From Endomychus coccineus (Eukaryota; Arthropoda; Insecta; Coleoptera; Endomychidae): a stretch of 64,000 nucleotides of DNA. The first letter of the stretch is position 1. Each line of letters begins with the position of its first letter. Location: positions 200,185,997-200,249,996 of the forward strand of contig OY294068.1 in the NCBI GenBank assembly GCA_958510875.1, given 5' to 3'. This document shows positions 34,781 to 46,329 of this stretch, piece by piece. The notes under the pieces are model-generated. The model was not told where the DNA came from, ran no database searches, and saw nothing but the letters and a program-made list of their open reading frames with translations. Both the position numbers and the translations under genes were made by a program.

Positions 34781-37681
34781 GAAGAAAAAAAAAACAAAAT
34801 TCGTATTCTTATCCAACGTTTTGGTCCCTAGTTCGTCGTAAGTAGTGCTACGGCATATATTTATGTACATCGTAGTTCAAGACATGTTTGATCAAAAATT
34901 TTTTATTGATCTGAAAGTTGATATTCTGGATTCACGAATAGCGAAAATTGTTGATAATATCGGGATTATAACCATTGTTACACATTCTTAATACAGTTAA
35001 TATTCCATTCAGCAATGGACAAGTAAGTTTATTGATTAAAAAATTAAGATGTGTTGTATTGATTCAAGCTTCAAGATCACACGGTCTGTTTAGAACAAAT
35101 TTTATGGGTAAACTTTTTTTGAATTAAACAGCTTCCAATATTGAGCGTCAATAAGTATTTTTAAGTCAACATCGTTTACGTTGTTTAGTGTCAAAAGTAG
35201 TACGTTGGCTGTTTAAACATTAGACGATCGTTCCGTGCGTTGTGTGTAAACACGGTGTGCGGTGGTTGGAGATTGTTTTTCAATATTTTTCTTTAAAGTG
35301 GGAACCTATTGTTTAAAATATGAATGCGGGCGGTGTTTTAGATGTGAGCCACTTAGGAACCTACATAGGTGTCGACACTGTAGCAAGTTTACCCTGCTAA
35401 CAGCAGTGTTACTACTATACAAACAAAATTAACAGCTTTGTGTGCATATGACATTCCATTAGGTGTAGATATTCTAATGTGTGAAAACAAACAACTGTCT
35501 CATATTTGTTATGTAGTAGATTCGATGATTAAACTCTCATTTCCTTCCAATTATTCAATTCCTTTCGATTGTTATGTTTTTACATATCGCTACGTTCAAT
35601 GCCTTACTCTCTATACAGATTTCAATAAAACACCCAGTAATGGTTAAGCAATTTATTTGAAATTTTGACATGAGATATAACAAACACATGAAACAACAGT
35701 TCAGTTCATGCACTTTTTTGATACTAAGTTTAGTCCAATTTCGTTACTAAGTGCTAACAACGAATATGACAATGAAAAAAAAGGGCAAAAGCTTGTATCA
35801 AAATGAATTCTAAAATTTATTCAACTCGTAAAATGCGAATTAAATGTGTAAACTTTGATATCATCGAAATAGTTATTCATGTACTAAGGGTATTAAGTAC
35901 ATGTACAAACCCGAGGGCATCTGGTCGGAATTTTCTAAGTCGCCCGTAGGCGGCTTGCATTTACAATATAAATATTGAGAAGAGATGCTAAAATTCAATT
36001 TAAATTTAGTAAAATTTTCATGTTATCGAACTTAAATGCAGTAAAGTTCTAAGATCCCTGACGAAATTGCGAAAAAAGCGGAAAAAGCAACACAAAAAAT
36101 GCTACCGAAGAAATCGAGTGACATTTATGACTAAGACTATGACAAATTACCAAACTGAATAGCAGAAATCAATAAGTTAACCAGTAATGTTTTGTCTGAA
36201 TATTACGCGCGGGCCATAAAGTGCGTTTAATAACCGCGCGGACAATAAAGTGCGTTTTATGCCCGCACCACCATAAAGTAGAATATTATGTAGTTGTCAA
36301 CTGAGCAATAAAAACACAATAATGTACTAGTATGATATAAAATCTCTTAAATAGCTTTTACAGTCTCTCAAAACATCATCATATTGTAGACTGAGAAGAG
36401 TTAAATAACTTAAACTATCTTCAGTCATTGTGTCTTTGAAGATTATTTGATACTTGCCCGTCGTGAAAAAGAAAATTCCTGCTATTTCTACTTTTAGAAA
36501 ATAATCCTGCACCTTTATCTCTAATAATAATTTTCATATCCACCGTTCTGGACGTAATTTACCTTCTGGTTAACAGAAAAGCCTCTACAAAATTCTCTGG
36601 ACAATATTGATTCGTTACATGAATTGTTGTCCTGATCTTTCACAAAGGTAAATTTGTGGGGGGCCTCATTTTGTTGGATGCTCTGGACATTCGCCCATAA
36701 TGAGAAAATATATAATTCACATATCTATAATCCACTTTATAATATAGTGACTGTATGACTGTGGTGTTATTGCTGTACGAATTCATGAGAGTATCAGTGG
36801 AATTTATTTCTTGAAAGGAACAGTGACACATACAAAAGGAATTTTTTTATTTTACGTACCTACTTTACTTGGGCTTTCGGTTTGTGCTTAAGTAGATAAT
36901 GAACGGTCTCAAGGTATACATTAGTAAGTGAGTAAAGTCTGAATGAAGTAGTAAAGCTTAAAATGATTGAGTGAGGTTTGCATATTTTTAATGTTAAATT
37001 ACAAGTAGATCGTTATCGTCAAAGGAGGTTCCTCTCGTAAATAATGGTCTCTATTAAACCAAGAGAAAATAAGTAAACTAAACGAGTCAAGTGTAAAACT
37101 TGAATAAAGTTATCAGTTAGTAAATCAATGTCCACTACTTACGGGCGGTAGTTGCTAGGTATTTGTCAAAGTACCCATTCTTGCCATAGTTCACCAATTC
37201 CTAGAGATATTATTGTTGGTGGTCGATATTTTATATAGTTGTGTGTTCCGTCTAAGCAGATAAATTGTTTAAGACGGTCGTGTCAAAAATAATGAGGGAT
37301 ATGACTGGGTACCACCTAAGGCTTCTACTTCTTTGTTTCTACCGCTGGTGCTTGTTTTAACCTGTTGGAGATCTTACTTTACATTCTTGTTCCGATGTTT
37401 TTATGACGTCCAGTTGGCTTCGAATACTTTTTCCCATGATACCCGGTTACTTACTTACGTATGTGTCATTAATGTATGCGATGGATAGTGGGAAAATATG
37501 AATTTCGACGAAAAATTCGAAGCATTGATTAATTTACATAATCGAAACAGGAAAATATGCTCAGCTTATAACATAGAAGAAAAGATGAGTTGTGTAGGTA
37601 TGTTATTTTAACTAATTAGGGAACAGCAGAGTGTTTATTCATTTATATATCGTCGGCTTTGCAGCCGAAAGTGACTAGGTC
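34781..37681. other. No gene recognised
   Basis: AT-rich DNA. Short frames at 35438-35647, 36327-36512 and 36640-36831 show no motif. It contains the small palindromic repeat at 36207-36290. Confidence 0.4.
36207..36290. repeat. Three tandem 29-bp palindromic units
   Basis: Units start at 36207, 36236 and 36265, each with a GC-rich head (GCGCGGG, GCGCGGA, GCACCAC) followed by CATAAAGT or AATAAAGTGCGTTT. The third is diverged. GCGGGCCATAAA in unit 1 is inverse to TTTATGCCCGC at the end of unit 2, so the pair can form a hairpin. The GC-rich heads stand out in the AT-rich surroundings. Confidence 0.7.
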
Positions 37682-37712
37682 AGAATAGAATAGAATAGAA
37701 TAGAATAGAATA
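37682..37712. repeat. (AGAAT)n microsatellite, probable tail of a minus-strand non-LTR element
   Basis: Six AGAAT repeats; on the minus strand (ATTCT)n follows AATAAATT. Pentanucleotide tails of this kind often end CR1/Jockey-type non-LTR elements, and the coding end of such an element lies directly upstream on that strand. Confidence 0.8.
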
Positions 37713-38070
37713 ATTTATTTATGCTAAATACTAAGTACTGGCTTACATTTGTCAAGATAAAAGAAAAAAATACAGAATCAAAATTATGATAGAACTAAGA
37801 AGGATAAAAACTTAATGCTATTAAATCAGAACTGAAAATTTAAAAATTACTTAAAAGTGTAAAACCAATGTTCAGTAAGAAAAATTTTAATAACCCTTGA
37901 GAAATTGTCGAGTGGAAGCTCTCCAATCAGTAGTGCTACTTTATTGAAAAAAGTGGACCCCAGTAATTAGCACTATTTCTGCTATGTTTTAAGCGCTGAT
38001 AATTAATATGTAAATTATATTTTGCTCTAATGTTGACACAGTGCATATCACATCGAGTAGAATATTCGTT
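37713..38070 (-). pseudogene. Non-LTR retrotransposon 3' end (ORF2 C-terminus and 3' UTR)
   Basis: On the minus strand Y-S-T-R-C-D-M-H-C...N-S-A-N-Y-W-G-P-L-F-S-I-K-V-A and L-P-L-D-N-F-S-R, then F-L-T-E-H-W-F-Y-T-F, matches the conserved tail of Jockey/CR1-like ORF2 (a 'YNSLP..IK....FK..L..FL....FYS' pattern). A short 3' untranslated region with AATAAAT then leads into the pentanucleotide tail. Everything upstream of this C-terminal part is missing. Confidence 0.65.
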
Positions 38071-38104
38071 AATATGCCTTATCCACTAAAAATACTATTA
38101 AAGA

Positions 38105-38145
38105 ACTGAGGACCTTTTGGCTACCAAGTAGCCATCATCAGAGTA
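38105..38145 (-). ncRNA. Hammerhead-ribozyme-like relic
   Basis: On the minus strand CTGATGA (38135-38141) and one extra T are followed by a perfect six-pair stem GGCTAC-TTG-GTAGCC (38119-38133), then AAAA where the hammerhead core needs GAAA. The lost G12 should abolish cleavage. About 60 bp including this motif and TTTTTAGTGGATAAG is repeated, diverged, at 57537-57600, so it belongs to a dispersed element. Confidence 0.4.
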
Positions 38146-38550
38146 AACTAAATTATAAATCAAAATGAGCCTGTTTAAATACTATTCGAGAATAATAATG
38201 TAAACAATTGATTTTATTTACGCAGAATAGTGATACTGAAGTACTTCTTGTCGATTATGTATTGTTGCCTGTTGATTATCATGGGGGTCACCCTGCTTTC
38301 ATCGTATACTATAACTCAGTTTCTGATTAAGTCTCTTGCATGCTATATGACAATTTTTTTTTGATTTAAAAAATACAACACAAATCACGTAAGTTTCCGG
38401 TGTGGTACTGTAATGAATTGAAGGAAGTTATACTTGAGAAGAAAAAAGTTCATAAATTTATAAGCAGAGTAATTTTAGGACAGCTTATCTCAGGTTTTCC
38501 GAACTAAGAGCGAAATGTAAGAGCTTGATAAATAGAGACTGAAAAAAATA

Positions 38551-41280
38551 TTGACTCGGTTAAGCCGGAATATTTTTGGAATTATATTTAATAATCGTAA
38601 GAATGAAAACGGCTTTCCAGCAGCTATGAGGTTTAGGGGAGTCTCCTCGGATGTTCCTGAGGACACTGCTAACATGTTCGCAGATTACGTTGCAAGTTCT
38701 TTTAGGGTGGATGAGATGGATGATTCTCCTGAGTATGTATTTGAGAACATGCTTGATGTCAACTCTGTCGAGATTGAATTTGAAGACGTTTGGAGTGGTT
38801 TCCTGAGACTTGATATCAGGAAGCGGGGGGGACCGGATAATCTCTCTCCATATTTTTGCAGACTTGCGCAGATTCTCTGCTCGATCCAGTATAATTATTG
38901 TTCAAACTGTCTATAGGGTGTGGAAGAAAAGTTTTAGAATCCCAATTTTCAAAGCAGGTGACAAGGCAGAGATTGAAAATTATCGACAGATAACTATCGA
39001 GAGCATTCTAACCAAATCGCTGGAAGGTATAGTCTATGAGAAGATTCGTCGTAGAGTACAACGGATTATTGTTGATGAGCAGCCCGGGTTTATGCAGGGG
39101 AGGTCGACGTGTTCCAATATGACTGTCTATTTTCAGTTTATTTTGGACAATATGGAGAACGGTAAGCAGGTACACTCAGTATATACAAATTTTAGAAAAA
39201 CTTTCGATCGAGTTTCACACACCTTGTTGATTAAGAAACTGAGTGCTCTTTGGTTTTTTGGTAGCCTATTGAATTGGTTGAAGACTTATCTGGTAAAAAG
39301 ATTTGTGTGGAGGGTTATTTCTCTAGGAATATCACCGTGTCTTCGTGAGTTCCACAGGGAAGCCACTTGGGACCACTTCTTCTTCAACTTGCTTATAAAT
39401 GGTCTATCTGAGGTTTTCATTAACAATACATTTTGGATCTTAAGTCGGATAGAATGTAATATTGGTACATGTAAGAGTGTAGCGTTTGATAGGTCATTGC
39501 ATGGATTTCCTTGTAGATATTTATTTCACGGTCTTCTGCTGAGTAATATCGATGTAGTTGACGATTTGGGTGTGCGATTAGATAAGCATATGAGTTTTGT
39601 ACAACACTATGATATGGTTACGAACAAGTGAATGAAGATACTGAGTTTCATTATTCGGAATGCTCGGGATTTTAATATCTAAATGCTCTCAAATATCTAT
39701 ATATTGCATTAGTTAGAAGCATATTGGAATACTGTTCTCCGATGGTCTTCTTATTATGACGTGCATTCTCGTGCGATTTTTACGTTATGTCTCATTTAAA
39801 ATGGGCATATCTTCTCTTGACTACTCTGCGACTTTTATCAGGTCGATTTTAAATCTTGAAACTAGTGTTGCCCAGAATCGGTCTTGGTCTTGCAGTTTTG
39901 GTCTTGTTCTTGTTCTTGCATTTTTGCAAGACCAAGACCAAGACCAAGACCGCGTAATTTTAGCAAGACCAAGACCAAGACTGACCGTGCAAGATTTGAG
40001 CAAGAACAAGACTAAGCCTGCGAGACTCTTGCGTCTTGCAGTTAGGCTTAATTTATGCTACAAGAAACTGACACATAGAAAACAAATGAAACAAAATAAA
40101 AAAAGTACTAGTACATAAAATTTTGAAGAAGAAAATAGGCAGAAAATAGGAAGACGTATAGTACAGATATAAATGACTATCAGTGCTTTTTGGTTGAAGG
40201 GGGAATTTACGCAGTCCGAATAAGTAAATAAAAAATAATATATTAAATATAGTATGAAAATAAATAAAAATATGAAAATAATGAAAACGAAAAATAAACT
40301 ATATAGAATAAAGCGTAATAAAATTATATGTAGTATGTTACCGAGAAAATGTTTATTTTCTTAATATTTCAAAAGTTACAGGCCGAAAAAGAGATCTTAC
40401 AAACTAATTTGAAATGTAACTTATAATAATAAGGTAGGTATAAGAGCGAAAAGCAGGACGCTACAATGTCATGCGTCTGTACGCCGCATGCAGCATTCTT
40501 AGATTTACGGCGGCATCCTTTAATGAGAGCCGACACGTGCCATGGCGGCGCGGTACAAGGCGACACTATCTAAGCGAATGGACTATAAATAATAGTATTT
40601 ATTTCAATTCCAGTCATTCCCAATTGAGCTTTGCCTCGAGTCTAATGTAATAATTGATTTTACTCTAATCCTTGTTGTTCTCGGAAAACTTATCACGTGT
40701 ACAATTTGACATGAGTGACGAAGATTCAAATAGTTCTAGTCGGAGTAGTGAGAGTTGGAGTTATAGATCTAAAAGACCTGGAAACAAATTTGATGAGTTA
40801 TTCGAAATAATTCATGCATCCCAAATTGCTTTGTGTAAATTGTGCAAACATAAAAAGGTTGAATAAAATTGAAAAACAGAAACACTAATAGGTAATTGCG
40901 AGACTTGCGAGACTCTTGCTGCAAGACCAAGACCAAGACCAAGACCAGGTGTATTGGCGCAAGACCAAGACCAAGACTGGCTAAGTCTCGTCTTGTTCTT
41001 GCATTTGGGCAACACTACTTGAAACGTTGGAAAGTCGTAAGGATCATGCCGATTTGTGTCTGTTGCATAAGATTTTAAACGGTACCATTGACTGCTTTGA
41101 TTCGATTTGTTTCATAGCGCTTTTTATGGAACCAATTATGGGGTCAATTCACCTATATCTAGAATGGTTAGGTTGGGTAACGAATACGGTGATATTGATA
41201 TGTTCCGGCTGTCATGCATTGGACTTAAGCACAGGCTGAGGATGGCAGATGTTGATTGTATAAGTTTAATTTTATAAAGT
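38551..41280 (+). pseudogene. Non-LTR retrotransposon (Jockey/CR1-like) reverse transcriptase, decayed, split by a hAT element
   Basis: 38551-38900 encodes the region before the RT core (F-A-D-Y-V-A-S-S-F...K-R-G-G-P-D-N-L-S-P). After a frameshift, 38920-39260 gives P-I-F-K-A-G-D...E-N-Y-R-Q-I-T, D-E-Q-P-G-F-M-Q-G-R-S-T and Y-T-N-F-R-K-T-F-D-R-V-S-H, the palm motif with its catalytic Asp changed to Asn. D-L-G-V-R-L-D-K-H-M-S-F lies near 39560-39600. The hAT element interrupts at 39863, and the coding tail resumes after 41025 with R-K-D-H-A-D-L-C-L-L-H-K-I-L-N-G. The FADD box is not recognisable. Dead before or after the hAT insertion. Confidence 0.82.
39863..41017 (+). mobile_element. hAT element with subterminal GACCAA repeats, inserted in the non-LTR element
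   Basis: Termini are TAGTGTTGCCCA and its inverse TGGGCAACACTA, flanked by CTTGAAAC at 39855-39862 and 41018-41025 (8-bp duplication). Just inside each end lie blocks of (GACCAA)n/(TTGGTC)n, about 39880-40050 and 40900-41000, in both orientations. A plus frame at 40705-40866, M-S-D-E-D-S-N-S... ending I-A-L-C-K-L-C-K-H-K-K, looks like the start of a BED-type zinc finger of a hAT transposase. The rest of the transposase is deleted, so the element is non-autonomous. Confidence 0.9.
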
Positions 41281-42660
41281 AGCTCAGCCATACTCTCACA
41301 ATGTACAATAGAAAATGTCCCAATTCACCCTGAGGATGCTACCTGCTACAATCGGCGAAACGTCGACGTATAGTACTGGTATAATTAACCACTTGAATCT
41401 GTTAATTGGGTTTTGTGTGCTTGAAATGCTTTGGCGACAGCGTTATATTATCCATACACTGTAGGAATATATTACGCTTTGAAGATTGTAACAACTGTAG
41501 AATCTCAAAGCCATGTCTTTCGGAGTACAATGGCTGAGAATGCGAGTGGAATTTGAAGCTTCGGAATGTATCAAACAATGTAAGTTTTCTAAAATGCGAA
41601 TTTTAGGTAATTTTCTCGAATGCCACCTAGGCAAGCAAGAATGGGCAATAAACAAGTACTTTACACGCGGAGGTGCAATCGTGGAATGTGCTTGTGATTC
41701 AATCGGATGAGAGCATTGCTCATTATCTATGACATCTAGCCTTGCCAGTTCTGTCAATGGTAGACCGGAAGCCTCCTAGTAAAGTCATTTCTCGAGCATG
41801 ATTTTGCACTTAAGTTTATTGCAGGTACTACCTGTCGCCTCGCGGACTTCTTCAATCGCATACCGAAATATGCACTCATCAAGCTACTCTCGGAGGTTTC
41901 GTACCTGCAGTTCTCTGCACTATTTTCTATAGAAACCGACAAATGCGCGCTGTTAAAAATTACCTCGTCTTCTCGCTCTCTCTACATCGCCAACCTGATT
42001 CATAAAGGTGAAAAATGACATCCTTCAGGTTGTCATTCGATATGCTATTTAGTAGAACGATAACGAACATAACTTGCATTTCAGACATTCCTCAACGTGT
42101 TGTTTTTTTTTCGTTCGGTTCGATATTGAAGGACTTTCAACGTTTATGTCTTCGTTATTTCTATTTAAACGTGTCATTAGGTTGATGAGCTTTTTACTAA
42201 TGGAACGAACTGCGATGCAGGAAGATTGTAATTTTTTGAATGGCTACCTTAGATGCAAGAATTCTTGTTGGAATTCTCAAGTGAAATGTTATAATATGTC
42301 TTATCGAATATGCGTTACATATGTTTGATTCTTAATAATCCAATTTTAATCTGAATACAGCAACAGTATCAGCAAAAATGTCAAAATTTATGGTACGACT
42401 GTTACATGAAATGAACAATTTCATTAATGGCTAGTTACTGCGTCTGTTAGTGCTTGGAATATGAAATAAAGAAAGACTGGGATACTACATCAGGTATACT
42501 GAATTTATATAAAAATTCTCGGGAAATAGGTCACAATAACACTCTGTTTTAAATATACTTGCCATATTGAGAACTCCAAATTATTGAACATTATTCCAAT
42601 TTACTTCTTGGCAGAGAGCTATAGAGCATTTTAATAGCGTTGATATTGATAAATGGCTTA
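41281..42660. other. No gene; PLE-tail-like motif at the start and a GC-richer patch
   Basis: Near 41330-41385 lies CTGAGGA, an arm, then GAAACGTCGACGTA, a diverged version of the hammerhead-like motif. 41740-42010 is GC-richer and repeat-free; frames across it carry no domain. 42511-42545 matches, inverted, sequence next to the 45.0-kb motif. Confidence 0.35.
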
Positions 42661-42959
42661 CTGCAACATATTATAAATCCCAATAGGCATCAAATAACAC
42701 ACCCAAATCTCTTATATTATCCACCTCTTTTAAATTGATGTTCTCAATTTGGTAAGTAAACGTCACTTCATTTGAACCAGCTGAGTAGATCATAAACTGA
42801 TATTTTTCAATGTAAAACTGTAAGCAGTTCGTTATCGACCATTGAAAGATTTTGTTAACATCTGATTGAAGTTTTACACAGTCATTTACATCATTAATAC
42901 TCCTAGAAATTATAATATCACCAACAAATATCAATATTTTGGAATATTCATATATAATA

Positions 42960-43092
42960 CCACAAGAGCTTCAAAATTATCGGGTATTTCCCGATAGGTT
43001 CGTTGCAAATAAATGAAGGAGTCAAGTTGACGACTTTATTTGTTTGCAGGGAACCTTGAGGGAAATGCCAGATAATTTTGAAGCTCGTGTGG
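42960..43092. mobile_element. Fold-back MITE flanked by TA
   Basis: The element is almost entirely two inverted arms of about 60 bp: CCACAAGAGCTTCAAAATTA at the left and its inverse ending GCTCGTGTGG at the right. TA lies on both sides (42958-42959 and 43093-43094), the duplication of Tc1/mariner-type transposition. No coding capacity. Confidence 0.8.
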
Positions 43093-43101
43093 TATTCGGA
43101 G

Positions 43102-43425
43102 GATTATTTTTCCGTCCCAAATGAACATTTCCTTTGACTTTTTTATCGATGGTGGACAGAATTCAACCTGTCAGTTTGAAGTGTGGTTAATTTGACTGGC
43201 CGTCCCAAATGAACATTTCCTTTGACTTTTTTATCGATGGTGGACAGAATTCAACCTGTCAGTTTGAAGTGTGGTTAATTTGACTGGATCATGTTTTGTT
43301 TTTTATATATATCAACTATCAGAGAAAATATTCAAAAAATATTCAGTATAATTCCATGTAGGTTGTACCACGTGACGTCGAATGGTGCAATTCTATTGGT
43401 CGATATTTGGGACGGAAAAATAATC
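43102..43425. mobile_element. Small TIR element containing an 88-bp tandem duplication
   Basis: Ends are GATTATTTTTCCGTCCCAAA and the inverse TTTGGGACGGAAAAATAATC. Inside, an 88-bp unit beginning CCGTCCCAAATGAAC is present twice, head to tail (43112-43199 and 43200-43287). Part of the left TIR lies within the duplicated unit. No clear target duplication. It abuts the TA-flanked MITE and lies within the same reverse-transcriptase remnant. Confidence 0.75.
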
Positions 43426-45015
43426 AACAATATCTACTACATCATCAATGGAAGATGAGACCTAAGTTTGATCCCTGAGGAACACCAGAAGGCGCATCGT
43501 AGCACTCAGACTTAAAGATATTATGCACAACATATTGTTGCCTGTTGGATAGATAGGACCTTATTAAAGCTATGATATCACTAGAAACATCAAATCGCAA
43601 GAGTTTATCTAATATCAGTTGATGATCCACTCTATCGAACGCTTTAGAAAAGTCAGTATAACCTACATGAACTTCACGAAACTGTTCCAATGACTCGGAC
43701 ACGTACTGAGTAAAATCTATTAGGTTGCTTATAATGAACCTCTCGCTCATAAATCCATGTTGTAATGGTGTAATTTTTTGTTGCACATAGTGGTAAATTT
43801 TCTTATAAAGTATAGTTTCAAAGACCTTAGATGTATTGGATAATATACTAATAGGTCTGCACTTGACCGATCACACTTTTTGTGTACAGGACAAATTTCA
43901 CACCATTTCCAAATATCAGGAAATGTGCCCGTTTGCATACAAAGATTTAATAATTTAACTGAAGGTTTAATTAATAATTGTCCACAATCTTTGATAAAAA
44001 ACACGGGTATTTTATCAAAATCAACCAAACTTGAATTTTTCCTTTTATTCATTGACATAATAATATCATTTTCCGTGATATTAGTAGTAGGATTAGTGTA
44101 AAAATTTTCATAATTATTTTTAGCGTCTTCAAGGTTTCCCACACTCTTAAATGAATTAGCAAAATGATCAGCTAATGCTTCGACTATGAACTCACTATCC
44201 GATAGATCTCTGTTATTATATTTCATCTGTGAGGGTATACGTGAGCAACCTTTTTATGTAGAAACATAAGGCCAGCATTTAGTGGGATTTTGAATTAAAT
44301 CATGTTCTACTTGTTTTTATTTATTTCCTGTGACTTTCCCGTATATCTTTTTTGACTTTATATCTAAGATTCATATAGTCTTCACGACATTGATTAATAC
44401 TGGACTTTTGATATATTTCTCTATCACCAGTAAACTATGGCGGATACTTCCTCTTTTTGACTTTAGTTTTTGGAATGCATTTATTAAATAATGAATATAT
44501 TATCTTATAAAAGCTATCTACTTATTCATTGGCATTCATTATCTATATGAGACCCATATATTTGATCAAAATCTCATACCTCATACCTCAATACAAATAC
44601 ACTAAGTCAGAATTATACTAATTTAATTAATTAAGACTCTTTTGCAAATTCCTACATGCGTCTTTATAATGTTAAAAGTATATTTTAGGTAGAATGTCAA
44701 AAGTGTATTTCCAATAACTGACAAACCTATTTCTATTAGCTAGTAAATCTTAGCATCTGGTTTAAAAGTGGATACTTGAACCTAATGTTCTCGTTAGTCG
44801 TTCATAGACTTTGTTGACATGAGCTCGCATTTATTAAGAGTACTGCTTAACAGTGGATTCTTGATATATTATACTTATAACATTGATGTGTTACAATTTC
44901 GATTATTCGTGTTTCTGTTCGTTTCGGCGACGTGGGCATTTAAATTGAAATTGGTGCGATAAGGACGCTTTGTGTTAACACAATTAGTTTTGAGAGATCC
45001 TGTTTTAGACATAAT

Positions 45016-45060
45016 AAGTCATCTGATGATGGTCGTGAGACCGAAACGTTCGTAAAGACG
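45016..45060 (+). ncRNA. Hammerhead-ribozyme-like motif (PLE type), complete core
   Basis: The core has CTGATGA (45023-45029), a GGTC-GTGA-GACC stem-loop II (45031-45042), GAAA (45043-45046), and a very short helix III, ACG-TT-CGT (45046-45053), followed by A at the cleavage position (45054). Stem I can form between GTC-A-T (45018-45022) and A-A-GAC (45055-45059) with one mismatch. Minimal type I hammerheads with tiny helix III are known in Penelope-like elements, which are common in this window. One unpaired T (45030) between the core and stem II departs from the consensus and may lower or abolish activity. Confidence 0.5.
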
Positions 45061-45459
45061 AGAAAATATAAAGAATGAGTGTTAATATGGCCTATTTCCC
45101 AAGAATTTTATATATAATGTATATTTAGTGTAAATTAGTGGTTTTGTTTCCATAGCTTTATAACTTAAAAATGAATTTACACATTCTTAATGTCGAAACT
45201 AATCAATAATCGAACTTTTGTTTATAACTTGGAAACACAAGACGATAGCAAATTTTTGTTCCCACCAGTGAATTTGTCTCCAAAAAACAGATAGTCACCC
45301 TAAATAAACATCGGAATTTACCCACCCTGTACACTCTACAGTAGAAAAATATATAAAAAGAAGTACACGTAAAACAACAATATAAGATTATTTCAAATGT
45401 CACATGTTTCGTGTGCTGGCAAAGCAATTATCACGTTAGCAACTCTAGAAATTACGCTA

Positions 45460-45860
45460 GAAAAAGCGAAATACAGAGACGTGTGACAATAATTGATGTG
45501 GACAGGGTCGGCGTAAGGCGACGGCGTCCAAATTACGAACGCAACAAATGCACCGAGAGGAGACGCCGGGTCTGAGGCATCGCATTCCGCCGAATCCGCG
45601 TGCGCGGCGACGGGGCAACGAGGGGGAAACCGTGGCCCGGGTCGCCACCCAGGTGTGCCATGACTGGAGTTTGTTTTTCCTGTGTTTGTTAATGACGGCG
45701 TGATGAGTGTGTGTTGGCCGGCTCTTTGTTCCGAGATGATAAGTGAGGGGAGCGTACATTCCTGCTGCCTGCTTATCGGACTTCGGGGTGGTCACTGCCG
45801 CTTTGCACTCGCTGTGGGCGGCCCACCTCTAATGGGCCCCGCTCTACAAATCAATCAGAC
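45460..45860. other. GC-rich island of unknown role
   Basis: The highest GC stretch of the window (for example 45590-45660 and 45800-45845), rich in CpG, surrounded by AT-rich DNA. Overlapping frames at 45457-45795 (minus) and 45682-46053 (plus) have no recognised domain, and no terminal repeats are seen. It could be a conserved regulatory element, an unrecognised exon or promoter, or foreign DNA. Confidence 0.35.
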
Positions 45861-46329
45861 AATGCTGGCTAGTTTCACATTCTCTCAAATTCGTACTTGC
45901 GTCACTTCTAAACTATATATGTATCGGACCGAGCGAGGAAGGTATCTCCTTTACCGACGGAACTTGCCGCAAAGATCAAAACGCCGCCTTTTCCGCTTTA
46001 TTGCTTCCATGCACAAGGCTCTACGAGGGAATCGTTTTATTGTGTGGACTTAAAAAACACTTAACATATTGTTGACTATACTCATTCACTTCGGCTCATT
46101 TTAAAGTCGAACCGTGACACTAATTTTTAATGCTCATTCAATCCACCAGATTATCCTTTGAATGGATTGTCAAATAAAATATTCCAGTCTTCGTCGTGTT
46201 TATTCTTGATTCATTGTCACTCCCATCTTTAACCTCTTGTTAACAAAACGATTTTTTACAACATAATTCTAACTCTAATTCAACTTATAATAAACCTTCG
46301 GTTAACTTCAATAATAATATTCTATCTCT

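Larger units (their letters stand above)
42671..44470 (-). pseudogene. Non-LTR retrotransposon (Jockey/CR1-like) reverse transcriptase, split by two small DNA elements
   Basis: From right to left: K-K-R-K-Y-P-P near 44455, then A-L-A-D-H-F-A-N-S-F (44150-44180), I-C-P-V-H-K-K (about 43880), Q-H-G-F-M-S-E-R-F (43745), Y-T-D-F-S-K-A-F-D-R-V-D-H with the catalytic Asp kept (about 43630-43665), and G-V-P-Q-G-S-N-L-G (43460-43485). Two inserted elements occupy 42960-43425. Coding resumes at the catalytic-box region, V-G-D-I-I-I-S where F-A-D-D is expected, and goes on to D-L-G-V-L-F-D. Frameshifts lie between blocks. Confidence 0.85.

Noticed and set aside
40672..40866. Independent host gene with a serine-rich N-terminus
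   Set aside because: It lies inside the 1155-bp hAT element and its end resembles a BED zinc finger start, so it is transposase remnant.
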